DNA of 64,000 nucleotides from Chitinophagaceae bacterium (GTDB lineage Bacteria > Bacteroidota > Bacteroidia > Chitinophagales > Chitinophagaceae): positions 168,093 to 232,092 of the forward strand of contig JAHBTJ010000013.1 of the NCBI GenBank assembly GCA_019638595.1. The letters run 5' to 3'. A model generated the notes under the pieces. The model was given only the letters and a program-made list of their open reading frames with translations. It was not told the DNA's origin and did no database searches. The position numbers were made by a program, and so were the translations under genes. Positions 54,984-63,775 of this stretch are shown here, piece by piece. Every line of letters starts with the position of its first letter. The stretch's first letter is position 1.

Positions 54984-56345
54984 TCAGCTATAACAATAGC
55001 CATCGGCTATTTTCAGCGCTTCGGATATAATGGCAAGTCCTTCTTCTACCTGTTCAACGGTAATGCATAGCGGCGGCGCGATAAAGATATAGTTCCACCG
55101 CACAAAAGTATACATACCAAGCTTCCTGATGCAGGCGGCTACTTCGTTCATGATCTTCATATCATCTGCTTTCGCGTTATAGGGCGCCATTGGTTCTTTG
55201 GTTTCCCGGTTTTTAACCAGCTCTATGCAGCCCAATAAGCCGGTATTCCTGAAATCGCCGATACAGGGGTGGATAGCCTGCATTTCTTTCATACGCCTGT
55301 CAATATATTTTCCCATCTCTGCGGCATGGGCGATCAGGTGCTCGTCTTCATATATTTTCAATACCTCCAGCGCTGCAGCGCAGCTTACGGGGTGGGCGGA
55401 ATAAGTTAACCCCAGCCATAAAATTTCATCGTCAAACCTGGCGGCGATCTTATCGCTTACAATAAGTGCCCCGAGGGGAAGATATCCTGCTGTTATCCCC
55501 TTGGCCGTAGCGATCATATCGGGAACAACGCCGTGTGTATCTACACCAAACCAGTTACCTGTTCTTCCAAAGCCACTCATCACTTCATCGGCGATCAATA
55601 AAATATCATACTTATCGCAGAGGGTCCTTACCTGTTTCAGGTAACCTTCGGGATATTTGATACAACCCGAAGTGCCGCTCTCTCCCTCCATAAGGATCGC
55701 CGCGATTGTTTCAGGTCCTTCAAACTGTATCACCCGTTCAATATGGCTGATACAGCCTTTGGTGCAGCCATGAGGTCCCGGCTGCCCCCAGGGGCAGCGA
55801 TAGCAATAGGGGTCTTCCAGGTGAACAATATTTGACAATTGCTGGCTGTCGTGCGGTATTTTTCTCGGATCACCACCGGCGCTCATTGCACCGTAAGAAG
55901 CGCCGTGGAAAGACCGGTATCTTGCCAGTATTTTATGTTTGCCTGTGTAGAGCCTTGCAAGCTTGATAGCGTTTTCAATGGATTCTGCACCGCCGGTAGT
56001 GAATAAAGTTTTACTCATGCCCGGCGGAGTAATAGCCGAAAGCTTCTTGCCCAGCTCACCCCGCGCTTTTGTAGCGCAACCGGGCGTAACGTAGCTTACC
56101 TGGTTCATTTGCTGTAATACGGCCGCGGTAACCCGCGGATGCCCATGCCCGATATTGACATTCATTAAGCCTGATGAAAAATCCAGCCACTTTTTACCAC
56201 TGTAATCATAAAAGTAAACACCCTCACCTTTTTCTACTATTATTGGATCAATCCCTTTTTGTTTGCTCCAGGAAAACAATGTATAGGTAAGATTGTCATG
56301 ACGAATTTCGTCGGATACATTTCGTTGCGGAATATTTTCGTTCAT
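54984..56345 (-). CDS. Class III (PLP-dependent) aminotransferase
   Basis: ATG 56345 (MNENIPQRNVSDEIRHDNL) is preferred to 56402, because the 13-bp inverted repeat lies between them. The protein of about 453 aa has class III motifs: FYDYSGKKWLDFSSGLMNVNIGHGHP, TTGGAESIENAIKLAR (cofactor phosphate), YRSFHGASYGAMSAGG, LIADEVMSGFGRTGNWFG (Asp to pyridine N) and the PLP lysine in IATAKGITAGYLPLGA. It transfers an amino group between an omega-amine or amino acid and a keto acid. It is the last gene of the minus-strand cluster and the only cytoplasmic enzyme there, hinting that the substrate carries amino acids or amino sugars. Confidence 0.9.
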   Translation of the reverse strand: MNENIPQRNVSDEIRHDNLTYTLFSWSKQKGIDPIIVEKGEGVYFYDYSGKKWLDFSSGLMNVNIGHGHPRVTAAVLQQMNQVSYVTPGCATKARGELGKKLSAITPPGMSKTLFTTGGAESIENAIKLARLYTGKHKILARYRSFHGASYGAMSAGGDPRKIPHDSQQLSNIVHLEDPYCYRCPWGQPGPHGCTKGCISHIERVIQFEGPETIAAILMEGESGTSGCIKYPEGYLKQVRTLCDKYDILLIADEVMSGFGRTGNWFGVDTHGVVPDMIATAKGITAGYLPLGALIVSDKIAARFDDEILWLGLTYSAHPVSCAAALEVLKIYEDEHLIAHAAEMGKYIDRRMKEMQAIHPCIGDFRNTGLLGCIELVKNRETKEPMAPYNAKADDMKIMNEVAACIRKLGMYTFVRWNYIFIAPPLCITVEQVEEGLAIISEALKIADGYCYS

Positions 56346-56371
56346 CTTGATAATATTATTATTGATAACAG

Positions 56372-56400
56372 GGTTCCGAACCTTCTGAAGGTTCAGAACC
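56372..56400 (-). promoter_or_regulatory. Inverted repeat upstream of the aminotransferase start
   Basis: GGTTCCGAACCTT (56372-56384) and AAGGTTCAGAACC (56388-56400) pair with one mismatch around CTG. It sits in the 128-bp gap between the GH78 stop and the aminotransferase ATG. There is no T-tract, so it is more likely an RNA-stability or processing hairpin, or an operator, than a terminator. Confidence 0.5.
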
Positions 56401-56473
56401 ACTATGCTTTACTATAACAAATCTAAGCCAGATTCAGCAGCCTTTTTGTTCCGTCGTCAATCCTCCTCCAACA

Positions 56474-58864
56474 TCAAAGGCTAATCTTATGATCCATACC
56501 CCCGGTCAACGCCATTTTGTGATTATTAAACATAAATGTCCCGTTCACGCCGTCGGGTAAGCGCACATTACCTGATACTGTACCTGTTTCCGTTTTTTTA
56601 AGATTCACTTCTATCATTCCACGCGGGTGCGGCACTTTTGCCTGAATGGATGTAAGTTTTCCAAAATGAGGTGCTACCACCACGGTTTTAAACTGTGGCG
56701 AGCCCGGCTGAATGCCGGCTACCGTGTGCAGGAAGTCAAACATCGGGCTGGCGCTCCATGCATGACAGTCGGACCTGATATCTTTTTCTGATTCGGCAAA
56801 GGTGGTCAACCCTTCATCCAGCATAGTATACCAGGGTCCAAGGTGATCCAGGTACATATCCTGCAGCCCTGTTTTTTCCATGGCTCTTGACAAATAGAAC
56901 CTGAAATAGATAGAGCAGGTCATAACACTGTTATCCGAAAGCGCAGCCTGCAGCGCTTTTGCCTGTTTGCTTTCCTCGATGGTATTGGTCAGTATTGCGA
57001 AAACTGTGGTATGGATAGAGAACCGCTTCTTCTCCGGCGTTTCCGCTATCATTTGTTTGTGCTCATCGTAACAATTTTTAAGCACTGCCTGTTGTACAGC
57101 TTCTGCCTCTCCCGCATATTTATTGGCATAACATGTGTCGCCCAGGTAGCGGAACAATTCCGCGGCATTTTGTAATGCATATACATATTGAAGCGATATC
57201 AAAGCCGATTCACCCTCATCCGCACCATCGGGAATGCCGAGTGGAAAATCGTCTGCGTAATCTGTGAAATTCCACCAGGGTGCTTTGTGCACCATCCCGT
57301 TGCTGTATAATTTACTTTCAAAGAAAGACAGCACCGACGTCATTCCCTGTTTGAGAGATTGAATAAACGCCGTGTCTTCCCGGTACATGTAGTAATCATG
57401 CATCATGTTGATCCACATTAATGAGAACGACGGAATAAATTGCGGAAGATAGGAGGGGTACCTGCTTTGCGTAATATTTTCTGCTGTGATGGATTGTGCA
57501 AACTGTTTGATAGCGTTTTTCATCAGCCTGTCGTCACCCGAAACATACAATGAGATCATTGCCTGTATTCTTGTATCGCCTATATACTGCAACTGCTCGT
57601 AATACGGACAGTCCATATAGGTTTCATTGGCGCATAACCTGGCAGTGCGCCATGATATATCCCAGATTTTTTGCAGTGACGGATTGTCCGTTGTAAAAAC
57701 GGCATTTTGCTGAAAGGGATAACCCATAAACATGTTGTAAAAATCATCGATCACCAGGTCTTCGCCGGCGGTTTCAATATCTAATTGTACATACCTGAAT
57801 GTACGAAGCCATAAGGATTCAAAGCTCCGGCCCTTTCCCCCGTCCGCTATATAAACGTCATGATATCCTTTAATTTCCCTTCCTTCAATTTCGTTCCTGT
57901 TGCCTTTGTTGCCCTGCTTGTCAAGCAGCGCCTCGGCATAGGTTATTTTTATTTTGCTTCCTTTGCCACCGCTTATTTTCAGCACGGCATGACCAACAGT
58001 CAATACACTGTTGTCTAACAAAAAAGAGGACTTTGTATGTTTGCTGATCTTTAATGAAAGAGGGGCAGAAATCTTTGCCGGCCGGTATGCCGGGGCGTTC
58101 GTCCTGACAATAGCGCTGAGATTTTCTTTTTTTCTTTCAGCGAGAGGTATCTGTCTCGGCACCAGGTGTATGGCATTCCCGTAAATATATCCTTTGCCTA
58201 CGGCAATGTTAGATATCACCGGGTCCGGCCACCTGCTGCTGTTATACTTTGACAGGTTCCAGTCCCAGGTATAGTCGGCAGCCCGCACACTGTCGCAGGG
58301 ACCGGCAGCATAAAAACCATTGACGGTCTCGAATTTTATTTTAATGGGACGATACGCCCTGTTCTCTGTTACTTTCCAACCCGGCTTGCCGGTGTTGAGG
58401 GAATCCGCTGCATTATCTGCCGCCTGCAGCAAAAAAGCGGTCTGGTAAGTGTGCTGCGCCAGCGGCCTGTCTACGCCAAAATTCACCACTTCCGCTGCTA
58501 TAACATTTTTTCCTTTACTTAAAAACGGGGCGATATCGATCGTTTCATAATTCCAGTTGAGCTGATCGCCTCTTGCAGGACCGCTGACAATATATTCACC
58601 ATTGACATATAATTTATAACGGTTGTCGCCGGATACATACACTTTAAATTGTGCCGGCACTTTTTCGAGCTGCAGCTCACGCCTGAATAAAAAAACACCA
58701 TAATCCAGCATAGATGCTGATGGATGGGATATCCATGACGCTTTCCAGATGCGGCTCAGCAATTCGGTGCCGTCTGCACCTGATCCGTTCCTTGTCAATA
58801 CAACTTCCTGCGCGTTAACAGCATATGCCCAGCCAAGCAATGCGATCAATACTATTTTTTTCAT
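56474..58864 (-). CDS. Alpha-L-rhamnosidase (glycoside hydrolase family 78)
   Basis: A 796-aa exported enzyme (signal peptide 1-18). The N-terminal beta domains (KASWISHPSASMLDYGVFLFRRELQL, KLYVNGEYIVSGPARGDQL) are the usual Bac_rhamnosid_N modules. The (alpha/alpha)6 barrel has MDCPYYEQLQYIGDTR, corresponding to the conserved D-C-P-x-x-E segment of GH78, and SDCHAWSASPMFDFLHTVAGI; the C-terminal sandwich has VRLPDGVNGTFMFN. It should release alpha-L-rhamnose from pectic (RG-I) or similar glycans. It is 25 bp downstream of the DUF4832 gene. Confidence 0.9.
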   Translation of the reverse strand: MKKIVLIALLGWAYAVNAQEVVLTRNGSGADGTELLSRIWKASWISHPSASMLDYGVFLFRRELQLEKVPAQFKVYVSGDNRYKLYVNGEYIVSGPARGDQLNWNYETIDIAPFLSKGKNVIAAEVVNFGVDRPLAQHTYQTAFLLQAADNAADSLNTGKPGWKVTENRAYRPIKIKFETVNGFYAAGPCDSVRAADYTWDWNLSKYNSSRWPDPVISNIAVGKGYIYGNAIHLVPRQIPLAERKKENLSAIVRTNAPAYRPAKISAPLSLKISKHTKSSFLLDNSVLTVGHAVLKISGGKGSKIKITYAEALLDKQGNKGNRNEIEGREIKGYHDVYIADGGKGRSFESLWLRTFRYVQLDIETAGEDLVIDDFYNMFMGYPFQQNAVFTTDNPSLQKIWDISWRTARLCANETYMDCPYYEQLQYIGDTRIQAMISLYVSGDDRLMKNAIKQFAQSITAENITQSRYPSYLPQFIPSFSLMWINMMHDYYMYREDTAFIQSLKQGMTSVLSFFESKLYSNGMVHKAPWWNFTDYADDFPLGIPDGADEGESALISLQYVYALQNAAELFRYLGDTCYANKYAGEAEAVQQAVLKNCYDEHKQMIAETPEKKRFSIHTTVFAILTNTIEESKQAKALQAALSDNSVMTCSIYFRFYLSRAMEKTGLQDMYLDHLGPWYTMLDEGLTTFAESEKDIRSDCHAWSASPMFDFLHTVAGIQPGSPQFKTVVVAPHFGKLTSIQAKVPHPRGMIEVNLKKTETGTVSGNVRLPDGVNGTFMFNNHKMALTGGMDHKISL

Positions 58865-58889
58865 ATTTAAACAGCTTCGATGTTAATAA

Positions 58890-60371
58890 TTACTGAACAA
58901 TAATTTCTCCTATTTTATAAAACCCGTCAGATAATTTGCGGCTATCCTTTAGCGGTAGTTCAACAGGCTTATTATGAAAGCCGCATTCATCCCGCAGGCT
59001 GATAGCAATGTCATACGTGCCGGATTGCATATTTTCTTGTAAGGTGAGCGGGTGATGCTCGGCGATGATCTCCCCGGGCAGCCAGTTGCGGCAGTCTGAA
59101 CCTGTTAATGGTTGTACGAATCTTTTACCATCTGCCTGGTTGATCAGCGCTACGGATAGAATGAATTGATGATAGGCCGGCGCCACACCATGGTTTTCCC
59201 AGGTCAGCCGCAGGTAATTGTTCGTACCGTTTTTTCGAAGTGTATCCGGCAGCATGGCGAATTTGGGAAAATACCAGTAGCCTGCAATATTTGCTATCTT
59301 TTTTGCGTAGTCATAATTTTCACGGAGCCATTCACGAGGATAATAATGAAATCCCACCATCGATGCATGTGTTTCATAGATCGCTTTCAGCAACCCCTCC
59401 CCATTATTCCACATATTGCCTTCAATTACATCTCCGTAATGATCCGATTCCAGTACAACAGGGATCTTTTTATAAGTGGCGGAGAAAAGTTCCGGCGTGC
59501 GGATACAGGATGGTCCAAAACCAAGATTTTTATACCACTCCACATTTCCGCTGTCATCTCTGAAGCCGATGCCGTTTTTCAATGCATAATCAAATATCAC
59601 ATAATCAGATCCATCGTCTGTATCACGTTGTCCTATCGCGTCGTCGCTGATGATAAGGGTGGTTTTTGTATACCAGCGTTTATGCAGGTCAATATGAGCT
59701 TTTATAATAGCAGCAGGAATATCCTTCCATCCTGAGTAGGCAGTATGTACTTCTCCCCAGTCGCCGAGGCTCCCGATGTCCACATATTCTACCCAGGGCT
59801 TGCCATCGTACCGTTCCGCAAATGCTTTGTGAAAATTGCCCAGCTTCTGCATAAAAACAGGATCGTCGTAATCCGGCGCCCAGGCTTTTGTTTTAAGATC
59901 GGGATGATTGACAAAATGGCCTTTTGCACCGGCAAGCCTTACCCATTCCGGCGTGGCATATACGATATTGGTTTCCTTGCAGGTGATGCGGAAGGAAACC
60001 GTGTGTCCCCATTTCACCCATTTTTGAACAAGGGTATCTATCAATGCCCAGTTATACATACCTTCTTTCGGTTCCAGGTAGCTCCATGCCAGCCTGAAAT
60101 AAATGTCATTCAGCCCGGGAAAGTCAGGGAGAGAGTCATCAGCCGCTAACCGGTTGCCGTAATTGGATATGCTGTTGCTGAAATAGTGCACGCTCCATCC
60201 TTTATGGGGATTCGAGCAAACTTTGGCAGTGTCCCAATATCTCTCCAGGTTAAAGAAAGTACGGTTCTTATAAGTGCCTTTTCCTTTTTCAGGGTCTGTG
60301 CCCAGGGCCTGCGAAAAAGAAAAGGAACGGAACAGTAACAGGAATAAGGTGAGAAATAGAATTTGCTTCAT
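58890..60371 (-). CDS. DUF4832 domain protein, probable glycosidase-like enzyme
   Basis: ATG 60371 (MKQILFLTLFLLLFRSF) gives a good signal peptide; an in-frame start at 60401 would add charged residues before it. The mature protein of about 470 aa has a TIM-barrel start (NPHKGWSVHYFSNS, DIYFRLAWSYLEPKEGMYNW, TVSFRITCKETNIVYATPEW), VEYVDIGSLGDWGEVHTAYSG with acidic residues suited for catalysis, and a C-terminal beta domain (DUF4832: NGTNNYLRLTWENHGVAPAY). Its substrate is unknown. It lies in the same operon as GH78. Confidence 0.8.
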   Translation of the reverse strand: MKQILFLTLFLLLFRSFSFSQALGTDPEKGKGTYKNRTFFNLERYWDTAKVCSNPHKGWSVHYFSNSISNYGNRLAADDSLPDFPGLNDIYFRLAWSYLEPKEGMYNWALIDTLVQKWVKWGHTVSFRITCKETNIVYATPEWVRLAGAKGHFVNHPDLKTKAWAPDYDDPVFMQKLGNFHKAFAERYDGKPWVEYVDIGSLGDWGEVHTAYSGWKDIPAAIIKAHIDLHKRWYTKTTLIISDDAIGQRDTDDGSDYVIFDYALKNGIGFRDDSGNVEWYKNLGFGPSCIRTPELFSATYKKIPVVLESDHYGDVIEGNMWNNGEGLLKAIYETHASMVGFHYYPREWLRENYDYAKKIANIAGYWYFPKFAMLPDTLRKNGTNNYLRLTWENHGVAPAYHQFILSVALINQADGKRFVQPLTGSDCRNWLPGEIIAEHHPLTLQENMQSGTYDIAISLRDECGFHNKPVELPLKDSRKLSDGFYKIGEIIVQ

Positions 60372-60484
60372 ACTGTATTTTTTATGTGCATTTTTTGCCA
60401 TACGATATTTTCATGCAGCGTACGCAACGAAATTCCCTTTGCGGGCTTTGCTTCTTTGCGCCCGCTACGTGAAATGTTTATACT

Positions 60485-60595
60485 GTCATTTACGTTTGCC
60501 AATGCCATCAGGAGACTGCTTTCCGCCCCGGCGGACAAGCTCCCGCCGTACCATGCGTTTAATTCAATATATCCTGCGGGCGGGCTCGAAATGAC
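60485..60595. repeat. 111-bp element with GTCATTT inverted ends
   Basis: GTCATTT (60485-60491) and AAATGAC (60589-60595) bound a GC-rich core with TCCGCC-CC-GGCGGA. The right end read on the minus strand, CGTCATTTCGAGCCC, resembles the beginning of a dispersed intergenic repeat widespread in Bacteroidota. It lies between the M14 and DUF4832 genes. It may be a small non-autonomous element or a hairpin-forming transcript element. Confidence 0.5.
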
Positions 60596-60643
60596 GCTAA
60601 AAGTGTTTTAGCTTTACAACCAGCATTAAAGCAAAGACAAATC

Positions 60644-61882
60644 TTACTCAACTCCTCGCCGTCGAAAATAATCTGTAATTCCCAACGCAATACCTTTACC
60701 GTATTGATAATAATCGTTTATAGTAAGGTACGCTTTCCCTTTAATCCTGGACTGCGGGATCTCGAAAGTGCCTGAAGGAATGCCGAATTCTTTCACCAGG
60801 CAATCGTTCAGTGATCCTGAAAATTCCACGGGAACATATTCTACCGGCCAGTATTTATTAAGAAAAGGTGTAAAATCTGCCAGTATATTTTTAGGTGTGT
60901 GCAGCAGGTTCATGGCGCCTTGTTGCCCCTGGCTGTGAATATCAAGCCCCAGGTCAATGGTCTTACCTTCGTTTTTCCAGTCGCGTATCCATTTTTTTAC
61001 GCAGGCAACTTCAGGTTCCACCGGAAGGTGAAGCGTATCAGTAAAATCGTCATCCCATTCCTGGTTCAGGTCTTCAAAGTTGCCATTGAATCTGGTGATG
61101 CCATGAAAGATACCATCGGGGTTCATCATGGGGATGATCTTGTACAGGGTCGTTTTTCTTGCCAGCGCGGCCTTTTCATCATCCGACAGCAGGAAACGGA
61201 TCAGTCCTGATACCACGTATCCGCCGCAATATTCGCCGGCATGCTGCAGTGTAATAATGAATACAACCTTTTTTTCTGTATCCGGTATGGCAGGGTCGGT
61301 GATCGTCAATAAATGAATATCTCTCTCCTGCGACGACTTGCCTATCACTTCAATATTCAAAAAGGGATTGCCGGCAATAGCATGGATCATGTCCAGTCCC
61401 TGCTCATAAGAAAAAGGATGTGCATATGCTATCCAAACGGAATCTTTGGTAAAAGCATTCCGGAAGGTAAGCGAATGATGCCTGGCGTTGTATTGCACAT
61501 CGCTTATTCTTTGCCAGTTTTTCTGATCATAGGAATAGACAGGCTGCGTACCCTTTGTATAGATAAGGTGCGGACCACCCCTATACGTACCTGCGAGCCT
61601 GTCCAGCTTAATGGTAATGCTTTTACCGGCAGTATAGCCGAGTTTAAAATAAAACCAGTAATACTGGTCGTCGCTGCTGCTTTTTTGTTTCCAGTGTTTG
61701 GGATAACCGGTAAGGAAATTTGGCTTTGATTCCCATAAAGTATCAATGCTGCCTGAATCAAAATCGCTGCTTACGGTTATGGAAGCGAGAGCGGCATTGC
61801 TATGGCTTTTGGATGATGTGCAATGAATACCGGCAAATGTAATAATGATGATTGTGAGAAGAAATATCCTTGTGTTATACAT
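60644..61882 (-). CDS. M14-family zinc carboxypeptidase lipoprotein
   Basis: A 412-aa exported protein; the signal ends in a lipobox (FAGIHC, Cys at about 21). An N-terminal beta-sandwich (about 30-150) precedes the M14 catalytic domain: zinc ligands H-x-x-E in LQHAGEYCGG and His in LDIHSQGQQG, the substrate-binding MMNPDG segment, and the catalytic Glu in GTFEIPQSR. M14 enzymes remove C-terminal amino acids or cleave amide bonds such as in peptidoglycan stems. Its place among glycan-degrading enzymes suggests a peptide- or amide-decorated glycan, or simply a nutrient role. Confidence 0.85.
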   Translation of the reverse strand: MYNTRIFLLTIIIITFAGIHCTSSKSHSNAALASITVSSDFDSGSIDTLWESKPNFLTGYPKHWKQKSSSDDQYYWFYFKLGYTAGKSITIKLDRLAGTYRGGPHLIYTKGTQPVYSYDQKNWQRISDVQYNARHHSLTFRNAFTKDSVWIAYAHPFSYEQGLDMIHAIAGNPFLNIEVIGKSSQERDIHLLTITDPAIPDTEKKVVFIITLQHAGEYCGGYVVSGLIRFLLSDDEKAALARKTTLYKIIPMMNPDGIFHGITRFNGNFEDLNQEWDDDFTDTLHLPVEPEVACVKKWIRDWKNEGKTIDLGLDIHSQGQQGAMNLLHTPKNILADFTPFLNKYWPVEYVPVEFSGSLNDCLVKEFGIPSGTFEIPQSRIKGKAYLTINDYYQYGKGIALGITDYFRRRGVE

Positions 61883-61907
61883 TATCCTGTCGTTTAATAA
61901 TAACTAA

Positions 61908-62000
61908 ATCGCCAGAGGCGATAAGACAACTATGCGAGGCGAAGACGCCTCGCATAGCGGATACTAACCTGTTACGTGGGGTCCGCTCGGGATACCCCAC
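61908..62000 (-). repeat. Three consecutive hairpins between two cluster genes
   Basis: Perfect stems are: ATCGCC/GGCGAT (61908-61922, 3-nt loop), CTATGCGAGGCG/CGCCTCGCATAG (61930-61957, 4-nt loop, 12 bp) and GTGGGGT/ACCCCAC (61976-62000, 11-nt loop). All lie within the 163-bp gap between the toroid-enzyme gene and the M14 gene. No T-tracts follow, so these are probably not terminators; they may slow RNA decay or be a REP-like repeat. Confidence 0.55.
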
Positions 62001-62045
62001 TGAGACATGATTTCTCCCGCCGGCAAGTGTTCCCAAATGCTGCCA

Positions 62046-63686
62046 TCACTCAATAACGACCCGCCCCGAATTTTTCCTATTGATCGTTACCGCATAATCT
62101 CCCTTTCCAAGCGATCTGATTGAATAACCGTTATTGCTGCTTTGCAGTGGTACTGACTTCCCGTTCAATGAAATTTTTGCCGGCTTGAACGCCAGTTTTA
62201 AAAACTCCTTACCCGTTTCGTCAGTGGTGGTGTATTGAACTTTGTTGACGTCATATTCCACGTTCTTTAATACACTCCGCGAGTACAGGATATGATTTTC
62301 GCGGGGAGGCGCCCATTCCGGAATGGCCGCTAATGCATGATAAAACATTCTCGGTCCTTCTCCATAACAATCAGACCACCAGCTTGATACACCATCGCTT
62401 ACCGGGCTTTCAAACGCCATCCCGATGGAGTCGCTGCAATAGGTTACCCAGTTGAGGGAGCGATAGGCTTTCTCCCTATAGGTTGTATCGCCCGTAACGG
62501 CAAACCATTTGGCGCATTCAGCAGCATACCTGGCGGTTTGGTAATCCATCTTGGGCAAAAAGTCATCCTGCTCACCTACGAGGTTGGCTCCCCATTGTGT
62601 AGCAGGCTCGCCCTCGTTGCAACGTGTTACAAAATTCGTTTCCGTCCATTGTATCATTTGCGGTATATGCGTTTTCCATTCGGGATCAAAGGAGGGATTA
62701 TCCAGGATATATAGGGCGACATTGCTTTTGCCCATATTGCTTTTATAGGTATTGCTTTTGACATCTGTGTCGGTATGGCCGTCTGCCCAGTAGCCGGTTT
62801 GCACCGGGAAACGCAGCATAAAATCCCTCACTTTGTTCATAGCATTCTGATATGCCCGCACATTGCCTGTTTTTGCGTTTACCAGGTGCTCCAGCAACGA
62901 ATAAGCGCCTATCCAGTTGGTGCCGTAGGGAGCTGTCACCTCTCCGGTATTCATTACCACGCGATAAGGCCAAACTGACTTTTCCGCATCTCCTGTTTTT
63001 GCTTTGTCGGCTAAAGTATTGGCAATCCCGATCGCTGCCTTTTTAAATTTTTCCTTACCGGTATATAAATAAAGCCGGTAAAAAGCCAGGCCGATATCGC
63101 CGGCGTGATCTACCTGCACTTCATGCAGCACGAAGCGTTTGGCCGCGTCGAAGCCCTTGAATTCCATATCGCCGGGATTGGTAGTGGTATAGGGGAAATT
63201 CGGCCAGGCAAATGTGCCGGGTGTTACTCCGTGGTCTATCGCATATTCGGCAAGCTTTTCAACGATAGTCATCACCGTTGTATCGCCCGTATATGCATAG
63301 TAAAGGCGTGCCGATTCGAACCAGTTAGGGATCTTCTCGCCGATATCATTCATCCATGCGTCGGGTTCCTGCATAATTTTTCCGTTACTTACTTTGTAAG
63401 CACAGTAAAAGTAATATTGCGGGTACTGCGATCTCGGCGCCGGTCCGGGGCTGTAGGGAACAGCAGTTTTTATAAAATTCCATCGCTGCCGGAGAAAAAC
63501 ATCATAAGCACGGGATTGCGGCTGTATCCACGAAATAAGCTTTGACTGATCGTCCAGCACAACTTTATGGGTCGCTATTGAGTCTGGCTTGTCTGAATAG
63601 CGGTTTGACGGCTGCTGTGCACACAGTGCTGTGGCCGTAAAGCAACTGATAACAAGAAGTATGGTTTTGCGCATTGTAACAAACAT
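62046..63686 (-). CDS. Exported alpha/alpha-toroid enzyme, family not identified
   Basis: A 546-aa exported protein (signal peptide ending LCAQ; the second Met at 63674 may be the true start). The body consists of paired helices with repeated W/Y-rich turns (WFESARLYYAYTGDTTVMTIV, AGDIGLAFYRLYLYTGKEKF, WFAVTGDTTYREKAYRSLNWV), as in (alpha/alpha)6-barrel lyases and hydrolases, and ends with a beta domain (KISLNGKSVPLQ). It contains many aromatic residues suited to sugar binding, but I cannot assign a CAZy family. Its context (beta-helix protein, GH78) suggests pectin or other rhamnose-containing glycans. Confidence 0.6.
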   Translation of the reverse strand: MFVTMRKTILLVISCFTATALCAQQPSNRYSDKPDSIATHKVVLDDQSKLISWIQPQSRAYDVFLRQRWNFIKTAVPYSPGPAPRSQYPQYYFYCAYKVSNGKIMQEPDAWMNDIGEKIPNWFESARLYYAYTGDTTVMTIVEKLAEYAIDHGVTPGTFAWPNFPYTTTNPGDMEFKGFDAAKRFVLHEVQVDHAGDIGLAFYRLYLYTGKEKFKKAAIGIANTLADKAKTGDAEKSVWPYRVVMNTGEVTAPYGTNWIGAYSLLEHLVNAKTGNVRAYQNAMNKVRDFMLRFPVQTGYWADGHTDTDVKSNTYKSNMGKSNVALYILDNPSFDPEWKTHIPQMIQWTETNFVTRCNEGEPATQWGANLVGEQDDFLPKMDYQTARYAAECAKWFAVTGDTTYREKAYRSLNWVTYCSDSIGMAFESPVSDGVSSWWSDCYGEGPRMFYHALAAIPEWAPPRENHILYSRSVLKNVEYDVNKVQYTTTDETGKEFLKLAFKPAKISLNGKSVPLQSSNNGYSIRSLGKGDYAVTINRKNSGRVVIE

Positions 63687-63775
63687 ATTGTAATTCGTGG
63701 TCTTTTTTCTAACCGATTCAGGAAAATCACTAGCCTATTTTGTGCCGGTTGAGCGTTCTTTAAAAGCTGTTTCTA

